The notes: generated by a model from the letters alone, not told the origin. Counted from the stretch's first letter, positions 15,542 to 23,041 are shown. The stretch is 23,041 nucleotides of DNA from Burkholderiales bacterium (GCA_013205525.1 JABMMR010000186.1:1-23041); one strand, 5' to 3'. Numbers and translations: made by a program.

Positions 15542-17833
15542 ATGCAAGCCGTCACGCCAACCTCTGTTGCTCGTTTCCACCATTTCTTAGCGCAAATCAC
15601 GCGTCTGGTGGATGCTGCGCCTGCTGAACCCGCACTGCTATCGCAAGGGCGTCAATACCTCAGCGAGCTTATTTCCAACGACGACTGGCTGCTTCCCGAG
15701 TTTGCGCAAGCCCATCCACAGCATTACCAACAGTATTTGCTTTACGCCGATCCACAAAACCGCTTCTCGGTGGTGAGCTTTGTTTGGGGCCCAGGTCAAG
15801 CCACGCCCATCCATGACCACACGGTGTGGGGACTGGTGGGCATATTGCGTGGTTCAGAGTCTTGTCAACCCTACAGCCGCATGTCCGATGGTCGTTGGGC
15901 GCCAGCAGGTTTTCAAATTGATATGCAGGCAGGCGACCTCGAGGCCGTCTCTCCTCGCATAGGCGATGTCCACAAGGTATGGAACGCCTCCACCGACAAA
16001 GTCTCGGTCAGCATCCATGTGTATGGCGGCAATATTGGTTTGATAGAACGCCACAGCTACCGCGAAGACGGCACACGCAGCACGTTTGTGTCTGGCTATT
16101 CCAATGTGCTTGCCAGCGCAGAACTTAAAACGCCGCCACCCGACATCCACCCGACGCCCCCTGTGACACCATTACCCTTGGCAAGCCCACATGCCGTGCA
16201 GCCAAATGCTGCTGAAGCGCTTGCTGAGCCCGCACACCCCTACCCTGAGAGCAGCTACGCCCAAGTCAAAGAAGCCTTGCTGATCAAACAGGAAATTGCG
16301 CTTGTCGATGTACGCGAAGAAGACACTTACGCCCAAAGCCATCCTTTGTTTGCCATCAATTTACCTCTGGGCAACATGGAGGTCCATGCTTGGCGTCGAC
16401 TGCCGCGCCGCGATACACCCATCGTGGTTTATGACAATGGCGAAGGCTTGGCTTTGCAGGCGATGCCGGTGCTCGAACGCCTTGGCTATACCCAGTTAAG
16501 CGTTTTGCAAAACGGGCTTGCGGGTTGGGCCGCAGCCGGTGGCGAGTTATTTCGAGACGTCAATGTGCCCAGCAAATCATTTGGTGAGTTGGTGGAGGCA
16601 CAACGCAAAACCCCTTCTTTTTCAGCCCATGAAGTCAAAGCTTTGCTCGATAGAAAGTCCGATGTGGTGGTGCTTGATGCGCGTCGTTTTGATGAATACC
16701 AAACCATGAGCATTCCAGGGGCGATCAGCGTGCCAGGCGGCGAATTGGTGCTGCGCGCACGTTCTCTCGCGCCGAGTCCAACCACCCGCATCATCGTCAA
16801 CTGTGCCGGTCGCACGCGCAGCATCATTGGCGCGCAGTCCCTCATCAATTCAGGCATCCCCAACCCCGTGTGTGCTTTGCGCAATGGCACCATCGGTTGG
16901 ACATTGGCAGGCCTGGACTTGGTCAAAGGCGCCAGCCAAAGCTTTGGCGACATCAGCGACAACGATCGCAGCAAAGCAGCAGCCTCTGCACTGGCTTTGT
17001 TGTTTCGCGCAGGCGTTGCTCGGGTAGACGCTCAAACCGTCAAACAATGGTTGTCTGAAGCCCATAGAAACACCTATGTCTTCGATGTACGCACACCCGA
17101 AGAATTCGCCCAAGGCCATTGGCCTGGTGCTTTGAGCGCACCGGGCGGCCAACTGATGCAAGAAACCGACCACTTCATTGGTGTGCGCGGAGCCAGGGTA
17201 GTGCTCTACGACGACGACGGCGTGCGTGCCAGCATGGCCGCCTCTTGGTTAGCCCAAATGGGTTGGCAAGTCGCGGTGATAAAAGACTTGCGCGCCGAAG
17301 ACTTGCACAGCAAAACCCATTTCTCAGAAGATGATCTGCCGCACACCCTCGCCCCTGTGGCCGTGGTGGACCCGCCCACTCTCAAAACATGGCTGGCCAA
17401 CCGCAGCAATCTGAGCATGGTGATCGATGTCGGCGACAGCGCCACCTATGTCAAGCGCCATATTCCGGGGGCATGGTGGTTGTTGCGCTCGCAACTTGCC
17501 CAAGACTTCAGCCGTGTTCACAAAGCTAATCGCTATGTCCTCACCTGTGGGGATGGCCGCCTATCGCGCTATGCGGTGGCCCAACTGCAACCGCTGTTAC
17601 GCCCTGGCGTGGAAGTGCTGTGGTTGCCTGGCGGCAATGCCGCTTGGCAAGCAGCGGGCTTTAGCACCCAACAAGGTGAATCGTATTTGGCCAGCCCCCG
17701 CATAGACAGGTACCGTCGCCCGTATGAGGGCACGGATAACGCAGACCAAGCCATGCAAGCCTATCTAGACTGGGAATACGGATTGGTCGAGCAATTGAAA
17801 CGCGACGGCACGCACCACTTCAAGGTGATTTGA
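15542..17833 (+). CDS. Thiol dioxygenase (CDO/MDO-like cupin) fused to four rhodanese domains
   Basis: A 763-residue cytoplasmic protein with no signal peptide. Residues 1-195 form a cysteine-dioxygenase-family cupin: the 3-His iron site is H91, H93 ('PIHDHTVWG') and H144 ('GDVHKVWN'), and the second-sphere Ser-His-Tyr triad is S157-H159-Y161. By my alignment, Q64 sits where mammalian CDO has its substrate Arg60 and the crosslink Cys93 position is not Cys, which fits the Gln-type (3-mercaptopropionate dioxygenase-like) group. A Pro/Ala linker (196-235) leads to four rhodanese domains: about 236-338 (loop 'YDNGEG', no Cys), 355-462 (C421 in 'NCAGRTRS'), 490-585 ('YDDDGVRAS', no Cys) and 605-708 (C669 in 'TCGDGRLS'). 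A C-terminal ~50-residue tail follows. It likely couples thiol oxidation and sulfane-sulfur transfer. modB starts six bases later. Confidence 0.9.
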   Translation: MQAVTPTSVARFHHFLAQITRLVDAAPAEPALLSQGRQYLSELISNDDWLLPEFAQAHPQHYQQYLLYADPQNRFSVVSFVWGPGQATPIHDHTVWGLVGILRGSESCQPYSRMSDGRWAPAGFQIDMQAGDLEAVSPRIGDVHKVWNASTDKVSVSIHVYGGNIGLIERHSYREDGTRSTFVSGYSNVLASAELKTPPPDIHPTPPVTPLPLASPHAVQPNAAEALAEPAHPYPESSYAQVKEALLIKQEIALVDVREEDTYAQSHPLFAINLPLGNMEVHAWRRLPRRDTPIVVYDNGEGLALQAMPVLERLGYTQLSVLQNGLAGWAAAGGELFRDVNVPSKSFGELVEAQRKTPSFSAHEVKALLDRKSDVVVLDARRFDEYQTMSIPGAISVPGGELVLRARSLAPSPTTRIIVNCAGRTRSIIGAQSLINSGIPNPVCALRNGTIGWTLAGLDLVKGASQSFGDISDNDRSKAAASALALLFRAGVARVDAQTVKQWLSEAHRNTYVFDVRTPEEFAQGHWPGALSAPGGQLMQETDHFIGVRGARVVLYDDDGVRASMAASWLAQMGWQVAVIKDLRAEDLHSKTHFSEDDLPHTLAPVAVVDPPTLKTWLANRSNLSMVIDVGDSATYVKRHIPGAWWLLRSQLAQDFSRVHKANRYVLTCGDGRLSRYAVAQLQPLLRPGVEVLWLPGGNAAWQAAGFSTQQGESYLASPRIDRYRRPYEGTDNADQAMQAYLDWEYGLVEQLKRDGTHHFKVI

Positions 17834-17839
17834 CGCCGC

Positions 17840-18529
17840 ATGGAAACCGCTTGGGTTGCACTGGCACTCACCCTCAAAGTTGCTGGCTGGGCAACAGCCA
17901 TTAATTTGGTGTTGGGGGTTGCGGTCGGCTACGCCTTGTCGCGTTGGCGTTTTGTTGGCCGCGATGTCATCGATGCCTTGCTGACGCTTCCCATGGTCTT
18001 ACCACCGACTGTTTTAGGCTACTACCTGTTGGTCATGCTGGGGCGTCATGGTGCTGTGGGTCAATGGCTGAAAGAGCATTTGGGAATACAACTTATTTTC
18101 ACTTGGCAAGGCGCTGTGATTGCGGCGAGCATTGTGGCTTTCCCCTTGGTGTTCAAAGCGGCGCGTGCCGCATTTGAAAATGTGGAACCCACTTTAGAAC
18201 AAGCCGCAAGGGTACTGGGCTTGAGTGAACTGGCGGTTTTTTTTCGCGTTACCTTGCCGCTTGCTTGGCGCGGAATCATGTCGGGTACCTTGCTGGCTTT
18301 TGCCCGTGCCACAGGCGAGTTTGGGGCAACATTGATGGTAGCCGGCAGCATTGCAGGAGAAACCCAAACACTGTCTATCGCGGTATACGAAGCGGTGCAA
18401 GCGGGGCAAGACCAAACTGCCCACTTTCTGGTGCTGGTCACCTCCGTCACTTGCATGGCCATACTTTTGGGCGCTGTCTACTTAGCACCTGGGCGTGTGG
18501 CAGGTCAGGCCAATCGAGGTTGGCGATGA
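17840..18529 (+). CDS. modB: Molybdate ABC transporter permease ModB
   Basis: A 229-residue inner-membrane permease with five to six hydrophobic segments. 'TLPMVLPPTVLGYYLLVMLG' (49-68) and the EAA-loop region 'LEQAARVLGLSELAVFFRVT' followed by 'LPLAWRGI' (117-144) are close to the ModB consensus, as is 'ARATGEFGATLMVAGSI' then 'GETQTLSIAVYEAVQAG' further on. The start is six bases after the dioxygenase-rhodanese fusion, so they are probably one transcript. The ATPase gene overlaps its stop (ATGA). No periplasmic binding protein gene (modA) lies beside it in the window. Tungstate or another oxyanion is possible, but the sequence pattern favours molybdate. Confidence 0.9.
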   Translation: METAWVALALTLKVAGWATAINLVLGVAVGYALSRWRFVGRDVIDALLTLPMVLPPTVLGYYLLVMLGRHGAVGQWLKEHLGIQLIFTWQGAVIAASIVAFPLVFKAARAAFENVEPTLEQAARVLGLSELAVFFRVTLPLAWRGIMSGTLLAFARATGEFGATLMVAGSIAGETQTLSIAVYEAVQAGQDQTAHFLVLVTSVTCMAILLGAVYLAPGRVAGQANRGWR

Positions 18530-19209
18530 AGTGGCAAGTGCAAGTGCAACGGCGCTTGGGTCATGCAGGGTCTTTGTTCGAACTCGACATTGCGTTTCAA
18601 AGCGATGCACAGCGACTGGTGCTGTTTGGTCCCTCGGGCGCAGGTAAAACCCAAACACTCATGATGATGGCGGGTTTGAATACCCCCAGCCAAGGGCGGG
18701 TGGTGTTTCAAGACCAAGTTGTGTTCGACTCTCAGCAAAGTATCAATCTTGCGGCTCGCCAAAGGGGACTGGGTTATGTGTTTCAAGACTATGCCTTGTT
18801 TCCTCATTTGACAGTGCGTCAAAACATAGGCTTTGCATTAAAGCAAGGCTTGCAAAACCCCAGCCAAGCGCATGAGGATTCATCGGTAGCGCATTGGACG
18901 CAGGTGTTTCAGTTGCAAGCCGTGAGCGAGCTTTACCCCGAGCAACTCTCGGGTGGGCAACGCCAGCGCACGGCATTGGCCAGAGCGCTGGTGGCCAAAC
19001 CACGCGCGCTTTTGCTCGATGAGCCTTTTGCGGCGATGGACCGGCCCTTGCGCCAGCGGCTGCGTGAGGAGTTACTGCAGCTTCAAACCGAATTGGCTTT
19101 GCCTATGGTGCTCATCACCCACGACGAGGAAGATGTGCAAGCCTTTGCCCAACAAGTTATTCAAGTCGACAAAGGCCGCGTACTTAGCGACGCCAACCCA
19201 TACGACTGA
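18526..19209 (+). CDS. modC: ABC transporter ATPase, short ModC-like, without Mop/TOBE domain
   Basis: A 227-residue ATPase starting at an ATGA overlap with modB; the upstream in-frame start at 18265 would lie in modB. Complete catalytic motifs are present: Walker A 'GPSGAGKT' (35-42), Q-loop Q87 ('VFQDYALFPHL'), signature 'LSGGQ' (141-145), Walker B 'LLLDEP' (162-167) and switch H199 ('LITHDEEDV'). Standard ModC is about 350 residues with a C-terminal molybdate-binding Mop/TOBE region; this one ends soon after the ATPase core, so the usual ligand-sensing regulatory domain is absent. The 3' end overlaps the convergent cytochrome b561 gene by 26 bases. Called modC by its partner permease. Confidence 0.82.
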   Translation: MKWQVQVQRRLGHAGSLFELDIAFQSDAQRLVLFGPSGAGKTQTLMMMAGLNTPSQGRVVFQDQVVFDSQQSINLAARQRGLGYVFQDYALFPHLTVRQNIGFALKQGLQNPSQAHEDSSVAHWTQVFQLQAVSELYPEQLSGGQRQRTALARALVAKPRALLLDEPFAAMDRPLRQRLREELLQLQTELALPMVLITHDEEDVQAFAQQVIQVDKGRVLSDANPYD

Positions 19210-19735
19210 GCAAGCCATCGCGCTTGACAAATTGGTGCCAAAAGGCTGCCGACACATGCAAGATGATGAGGATCATGAAGACAAAGGCGGTGATTTTATG
19301 GATCTCGCTGGAAAATTCTTTGCCCTCAGCCCAAGGTTCCAACAGTTTGGGTAAGGCCACGCCGAAGAATTTGACTGGGTACTGCGAAAAATTTGAACCT
19401 ATAAAACCCGATACCGGCATGACAAGCATGCACACATACAACAACCTATGGGCCAGCTTGCCCAGCTTGTTTTGTAAATCGGTGTTGCCCGTGGGCGAGG
19501 CGGGAACTGAGTGGGTGGCTCGCCAACCCAAGCGCCACAAGATCAACAAGCCCAAACATATGCCTGTGGATTTGTGCAAGTTAAACCATTGGGCACGAGG
19601 GCCAGGTGGGTCTTTGGGAATATCTTCCATCCACAAACCCAAACCCAGTTGGTAAAAAAGGCCTAGGGCCAAAACCCAATGCAGCACCACCAACATACGG
19701 TCGTAATGCACAGGCGCAGTTGTATCGATGTTCAT
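19184..19735 (-). CDS. Cytochrome b561 (CybB-like), diheme membrane protein
   Basis: A 183-residue four-helix membrane cytochrome. Candidate heme-ligand histidines are H19 ('VVLHWVLALG'), H54 ('FNLHKSTG'), H146 ('EIHKIT') and H160 ('ILHVSAAFWHQF'), spaced as in E. coli CybB; 'LGKLAHRLLYVCMLVMPVSG' (91-110) and the basic 'KRDGLLSRM' tail also match. Family members exchange electrons between quinone and periplasmic partners. The start at 19735 shares one base with the stop of the propeller gene, so it is the last gene of the three-gene minus-strand operon. An in-frame start seven codons upstream (19756) lies within the propeller gene and was rejected. The physiological partner is unknown. Confidence 0.9.
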   Translation of the reverse strand: MNIDTTAPVHYDRMLVVLHWVLALGLFYQLGLGLWMEDIPKDPPGPRAQWFNLHKSTGICLGLLILWRLGWRATHSVPASPTGNTDLQNKLGKLAHRLLYVCMLVMPVSGFIGSNFSQYPVKFFGVALPKLLEPWAEGKEFSSEIHKITAFVFMILIILHVSAAFWHQFVKRDGLLSRMGWRR

Positions 19736-20682
19736 TATTGTGCAACCACGCCCCAAGGCAATTTGCCTGTGGGGATTTCTTTGACCATTTTGCGGCTGGC
19801 AACATCCACCACGCTGACAGAACCACTGCGCCCTGAAGCAATATAAAGCTTTAGACCATCAGGCGAGAAACTCATGTTCCAAGGGCGCTGGCCAATGGCA
19901 ATGTTTTCCACCACTTTGAAGTTGGCCGTGTCGACCATGCTGACATTGGCGTCGCCGCCGTTGGTGGCAAATAAGAAGGCACCATCAGGCGAGACGATGA
20001 CGCCAGAGGTGCGCTTGCCCACAGCTTGCTTACCCACCACTTTGCGCTCGGTCATATCAATCGCCACCAGCAAACTGGCAGACTCGACAGCCACATAGGC
20101 TTTTTTTCCATCGGGACTGAAAGCAATGCCACGGGGGCGTTCACCCACTTTGATGGAACCCACTTGTTTGCGCTTTTCTATGTCCAATATATCAACTTGA
20201 TCGGCCTCTTCGGCAGACACCAGCATCAACTTGCCATCAGGGCTGAAGACACCGTGCTCTGGGTTTTTACCTTGGACCACGATATCGAACTCCACCTTCA
20301 AGCGCTGTGTGTGGATAAAGCTCACGCTGTTGGAACCTTCATTGGCCACTCCCAACCAATCGCCATTGGGTGAGCAGTACACCGCTTCGGGTGATTCGCC
20401 CAACTGCACACGCTGCTCAATCACGCCTTTAACTGGGTCTACCACCCACAGCTGTGATTTGGTTTGTTCGGTGACATAAAGTTTTTTGCTGCTCTTGCAC
20501 ACCGCGAGACCACGCGGCTTGCCGCCAGTTTCTATGGTGGAGATGACAGCGTCGGTAGCAACATCAATTACCGAGATAGTTCCCGCACCCTCGTTGGTGG
20601 CGTAGGCGCGGGATTGGGCGGATGCAGCAACAGAAGTCATCTGTGCAACTAAAACAACAATCGGCAATAAAAAATGTTTCAT
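19735..20682 (-). CDS. YncE-like periplasmic YVTN beta-propeller protein
   Basis: A 315-residue exported protein (signal peptide 1-22, cleavage near 'AASAQ'). The mature chain is made of repeated blades of about 42 residues with recurring 'SPDGK/SPDG' turns, 'ISVIDVATD', 'GxRPxG' and 'VSVVDVAS' strands, giving about seven blades as in YncE of E. coli. A strong ribosome site (GAAGGAA) precedes the ATG. Upstream, 58 bases away, is the YncD-like TonB receptor, which matches the neighbouring yncD/yncE pair in E. coli although there the two genes are arranged differently. Propellers of this type bind ligands or proteins and have no assigned catalysis. Family is confident; role is inferred from the receptor. 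Confidence 0.88.
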   Translation of the reverse strand: MKHFLLPIVVLVAQMTSVAASAQSRAYATNEGAGTISVIDVATDAVISTIETGGKPRGLAVCKSSKKLYVTEQTKSQLWVVDPVKGVIEQRVQLGESPEAVYCSPNGDWLGVANEGSNSVSFIHTQRLKVEFDIVVQGKNPEHGVFSPDGKLMLVSAEEADQVDILDIEKRKQVGSIKVGERPRGIAFSPDGKKAYVAVESASLLVAIDMTERKVVGKQAVGKRTSGVIVSPDGAFLFATNGGDANVSMVDTANFKVVENIAIGQRPWNMSFSPDGLKLYIASGRSGSVSVVDVASRKMVKEIPTGKLPWGVVAQ

Positions 20683-20740
20683 GGCATTCCTTCAAAGAAA
20701 AACTGGCCTTACAAGCTTTACCGCAAAACAGCTATCTTAG

Positions 20741-22864
20741 TCAAAATGACAGGCTGGCTTGAATTCCCACCAATGCTGTCAGGGGCATAGCTGGTTCATA
20801 GAACTGCGAACTGGACTGGTTCACAACCACGGAGCCAACTGCTTTGCGCTCAAACAAGTTGTCGACGCCAACAAAAGTGGTGGTGTTGAAGGGTCCCCAT
20901 TTGTATTTTTGTTGCGCACGGATATTGACCATGCTGTAGCCAGAGGCTTCAGCCGTGTTCAAGTCGTTCGCAAAAATCTTTGTTCGCCCAACCAAATCTG
21001 CAGCCAACTCCATGCCGGGGATAAAGCTCCCTGCTTTGGTGGACTGCTCGTTTTGTGTCCAGGTAAGGTTGGCAAATAACTGGCGCTGAGGAATGGCTGG
21101 AAGCGCATTGCCAGCATTGACATAGGTGCTCGAGGTTGGAAAAGTCCTGAATTTTTGCTCATATGTCACCGTCATCCAAGTGAATGACAGTTGAGTTCTC
21201 CAATGAGGATCGATGGCCTTGCGGAAAGCGAACTCAAAGCCGTCTCGGTTAGTTTTTGATGCATTTTGAAAAGCGGTTTTTCCACTGCTAGAAAGTTTGG
21301 TGGTAATTTCGTTGTCTGTGTAAATATGAAAAATAGCAGCATCTAACTGCGTTGAGCTGTCGGGCTTCCATTTCAAGCCAACTTCTTGGTGATGACTCTT
21401 GGAGGCCAAGATGCTTGTATTGAATGTTTCCAATAGCGTTGTGCCATTTACGCCCGTAGTTGTATAGGCAACTTCAGCCAGTGTTGGCGTTTCAAAACCA
21501 TTACCGATATTGACGTATAAATTTAATGCGTCATTGGCGTGGAATGTCAAACCAAACACCGGGGAAGTCGCTTTGTAAACCACTTCACCAGAACCATCGG
21601 TTGCCGCACTGGTGTAGAAATTGTCTTTGCTGCTCAAGATGACTTTGCTGTTGCGTGCACCCGATGTGAAAGTCCACTTTTCGTCAAAGTGCCAATTCAA
21701 TTGAGCAAAAAAGTCACGGTTCATCGCCTTGTTGAGCTCGTTGCGTGTATCCGCCCCAGTTTGCTCCCCATTAGCAGTAGCGCCTGCACGTCTCAATTCT
21801 TTGGCTGAATCGAAATCCATGCCAATCACCCAATCTATCCCTGTCCCATCAGCAAATGATTTTTGGCCTTTGGCTTGTAAGCCCGTGCCGTAAAAGTTTC
21901 TGTTCAAGCCCGTCCAAGCCGGCGTAGATTGATACTGTAGATTTTGTCTATCCCCGAAATAAACACGCGCCATCAAACTCAGGTCTTTGTCTACTTGGTG
22001 ATCTATGACTGTGCCAAACTGATTTTGAGCGACTGACTTGCGGGTGCGCGTACTCTCTGCGCTGGTTCCCGCTTGCGATGGATCTGCCTGATACTGAGCC
22101 AAAGTCAACCCCAAAGGGTCTTTGGCATAAGGCATGTCAAAAGAATTCAAAATAAACCGTGCCTTGGTGTCTTCCTTCACATCCACGGTCATCACGGTAT
22201 TGAGCTGTTTGCGTTGCGCCGCGCTGTTAACACGGTAGCCTTCAATCCCAAAGTTGCTGTAGTCAGTCACGATGCCCACAGCGCCGGCACGACCGCTGGC
22301 TTGGAAATTGGTTCGTGTCAAACCATAAGAGCCTGCAAAAATTTGTGTGCTGGCCTCAGGCCTTGCACCCGCTTCACGAGTGAAGGTTTGAATCACGCCA
22401 CCCGATGAATTGCCATAAAGCTGGGCTAAAGGACCCGTCAGCACCTCGATGCGCGAAGCAGATGTCAGGCTGGCGGTGGTTGCTTGGCCTTGTCCATCGG
22501 GGATGGTGGCAGGTATGCCATCGGTGATGAGGCGAATACCCCGCAAACCAAACGGTGCACGTGCACCGAAACCGCGAATGGAGATTTGTACATCTTGTGC
22601 ATAGTTATTTCGGTTAAGGGAAACCACCCCAGGCACTCGACCCAAAGTATCTGACAAATTGATTTGTGCCCCTGAGCTTCTGATGGTGGCCTCGTCAATC
22701 ACTTGAACCGACGCAGGTGTATCAAATTGTCTTTGTTCAATCCTGCCGCCCTGCACTTTGACTTCTTCCAAAGTTTGCGCGCCCGCCACAGTTGCAGCCA
22801 AAAGAGTGCTAGAAACCATCCATGTAGGGGAAACATTCAAGCGAATAAAGTTATGTAGCAACAT
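20741..22864 (-). CDS. YncD-like TonB-dependent outer-membrane receptor
   Basis: Starting at the ATG at 22864 (AGG seven bases upstream), the protein has 707 residues; the ATG at 22879 lacks a ribosome site. A signal peptide ends at 'VAGA', followed by a TonB-box-like 'TLEEVKVQG'. The plug domain has 'NYAQDVQISIRGFGARAPFG' and 'DGIPATIPDGQGQ' then 'GPLAQLYGNSSGGVIQTFT'. The barrel has 'NGFETPTLAEVAYTT' and, near the end, 'GVDNLFERKAVGSVVVN' and 'FYEPAMP', closing in the aromatic C-terminus 'ASLSF'. These segments match E. coli YncD as I recall it, a receptor reported to support PQQ uptake. The ligand here is unproven and could instead be a metal chelate. First gene of the operon. Confidence 0.9.
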   Translation of the reverse strand: MLLHNFIRLNVSPTWMVSSTLLAATVAGAQTLEEVKVQGGRIEQRQFDTPASVQVIDEATIRSSGAQINLSDTLGRVPGVVSLNRNNYAQDVQISIRGFGARAPFGLRGIRLITDGIPATIPDGQGQATTASLTSASRIEVLTGPLAQLYGNSSGGVIQTFTREAGARPEASTQIFAGSYGLTRTNFQASGRAGAVGIVTDYSNFGIEGYRVNSAAQRKQLNTVMTVDVKEDTKARFILNSFDMPYAKDPLGLTLAQYQADPSQAGTSAESTRTRKSVAQNQFGTVIDHQVDKDLSLMARVYFGDRQNLQYQSTPAWTGLNRNFYGTGLQAKGQKSFADGTGIDWVIGMDFDSAKELRRAGATANGEQTGADTRNELNKAMNRDFFAQLNWHFDEKWTFTSGARNSKVILSSKDNFYTSAATDGSGEVVYKATSPVFGLTFHANDALNLYVNIGNGFETPTLAEVAYTTTGVNGTTLLETFNTSILASKSHHQEVGLKWKPDSSTQLDAAIFHIYTDNEITTKLSSSGKTAFQNASKTNRDGFEFAFRKAIDPHWRTQLSFTWMTVTYEQKFRTFPTSSTYVNAGNALPAIPQRQLFANLTWTQNEQSTKAGSFIPGMELAADLVGRTKIFANDLNTAEASGYSMVNIRAQQKYKWGPFNTTTFVGVDNLFERKAVGSVVVNQSSSQFYEPAMPLTALVGIQASLSF

Positions 22865-22900
22865 AAATAGACCTGTCATAAAATAAAAACATTAATTGAA

Positions 22901-22923
22901 ATTATAAGAAGTGCTAAGCGCTT
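22901..22923 (-). promoter_or_regulatory. Candidate promoter -10 box and palindrome upstream of the TonB receptor gene
   Basis: On the minus strand a perfect TATAAT lies at 22906-22901, about 37 bases before the ATG at 22864. Directly upstream is a 15-base imperfect inverted repeat (plus-strand AAGTGC-TAA-GCGCTT, 22909-22923, one mismatch) that would cover the spacer. No good TTGACA-like -35 is spaced 16-18 bases away, which would fit a regulated promoter. The repeat is not a recognisable Fur box. Confidence 0.45.
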
Positions 22924-22974
22924 TCACCTAATGGCTAAGCCTATTGCCCTTCAACTGCCGCCTAGATATATTCT

Positions 22975-23041
22975 TTATTGAGCAGTCAATCTTCCCAAGC
23001 GTTGAGCAGCGGGTGGGTGTGAATGGTAAAAAGCCACGTAC
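22975..23041 (-). CDS. C-terminal fragment of a gene truncated by the window edge, probably an M48-family metallopeptidase
   Basis: Read on the minus strand from 23040 to a TAA at 22975-22977, the frame encodes 'YVAFYHSHPPAAQRLGRL' followed by 'TAQ' and a stop. The 'xSHPPxxxRLxxL' ending is typical of the C-terminus of Ste24/HtpX-like M48 zinc peptidases, where it follows the catalytic domain. Only 21 residues are visible, so the family call is tentative. The rest lies beyond the window. About 110 bases separate it from the start of the TonB receptor gene, which holds the candidate promoter. Confidence 0.45.
   Translation of the reverse strand, partial: YVAFYHSHPPAAQRLGRLTAQ

Overview
The window reads as a chromosomal segment of a betaproteobacterium, most likely Burkholderiales of the Comamonadaceae type (Limnohabitans/Rhodoferax-like). 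This is inferred from gene content, moderate GC, dense packing and the family-level look of the proteins; no rRNA or other phylogenetic marker is present. Coding density is very high. No stretch over 300 bases lacks a gene. I see no tRNA, IS element, phage gene or CRISPR array.

Layout. (1) Bases 1-5471 (+): a tightly overlapping cell-envelope glycosylation operon, with a flippase-like membrane protein (5' truncated), a GT2 polyprenyl-phosphate glycosyltransferase, two ArnT/PMT-like GT-C transferases and a PAP2 phosphatase. (2) 5539-6704 (+): a TerC-family membrane protein coupled to a small secreted protein. (3) 6715-7245 (-): a secreted pentapeptide-repeat protein. (4) 7375-14628 (+): a ten-gene run with gaps of at most 18 bases. 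It holds two small exported proteins, a ferritin-like 'metal-dependent hydrolase', an HSL-type alpha/beta hydrolase, a two-subunit molybdenum hydroxylase (IorA/IorB type) and soxX-soxY-soxZ-soxA. No soxB or soxCD is present here. (5) aroE (-) at 14636-15475. (6) 15542-19209 (+): a 763-residue fusion of a thiol dioxygenase with four rhodanese domains, then modB and a short modC with no modA. (7) 19184-22864 (-): cytochrome b561, YncE-like beta-propeller and YncD-like TonB receptor genes (transcribed in the order receptor, propeller, cytochrome). (8) The last 67 bases hold the C-terminus of another minus-strand gene, probably an M48 peptidase.

How it may work together. The centre of the window (about 9.9-19.2 kb) is rich in sulfur and molybdenum functions: SoxXA/SoxYZ for inorganic sulfane oxidation, a thiol dioxygenase plus sulfurtransferase fusion for organic thiols and persulfides, a periplasmic molybdoenzyme and a molybdate importer core. 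The most distinctive items are the thiol dioxygenase-tetrarhodanese fusion, whose rhodanese domains alternate inactive/active/inactive/active, and the translational coupling of iorAB to soxXYZA with a SoxY that lacks the usual GGCGG tail. Functional links between these parts are inference from position and family knowledge.
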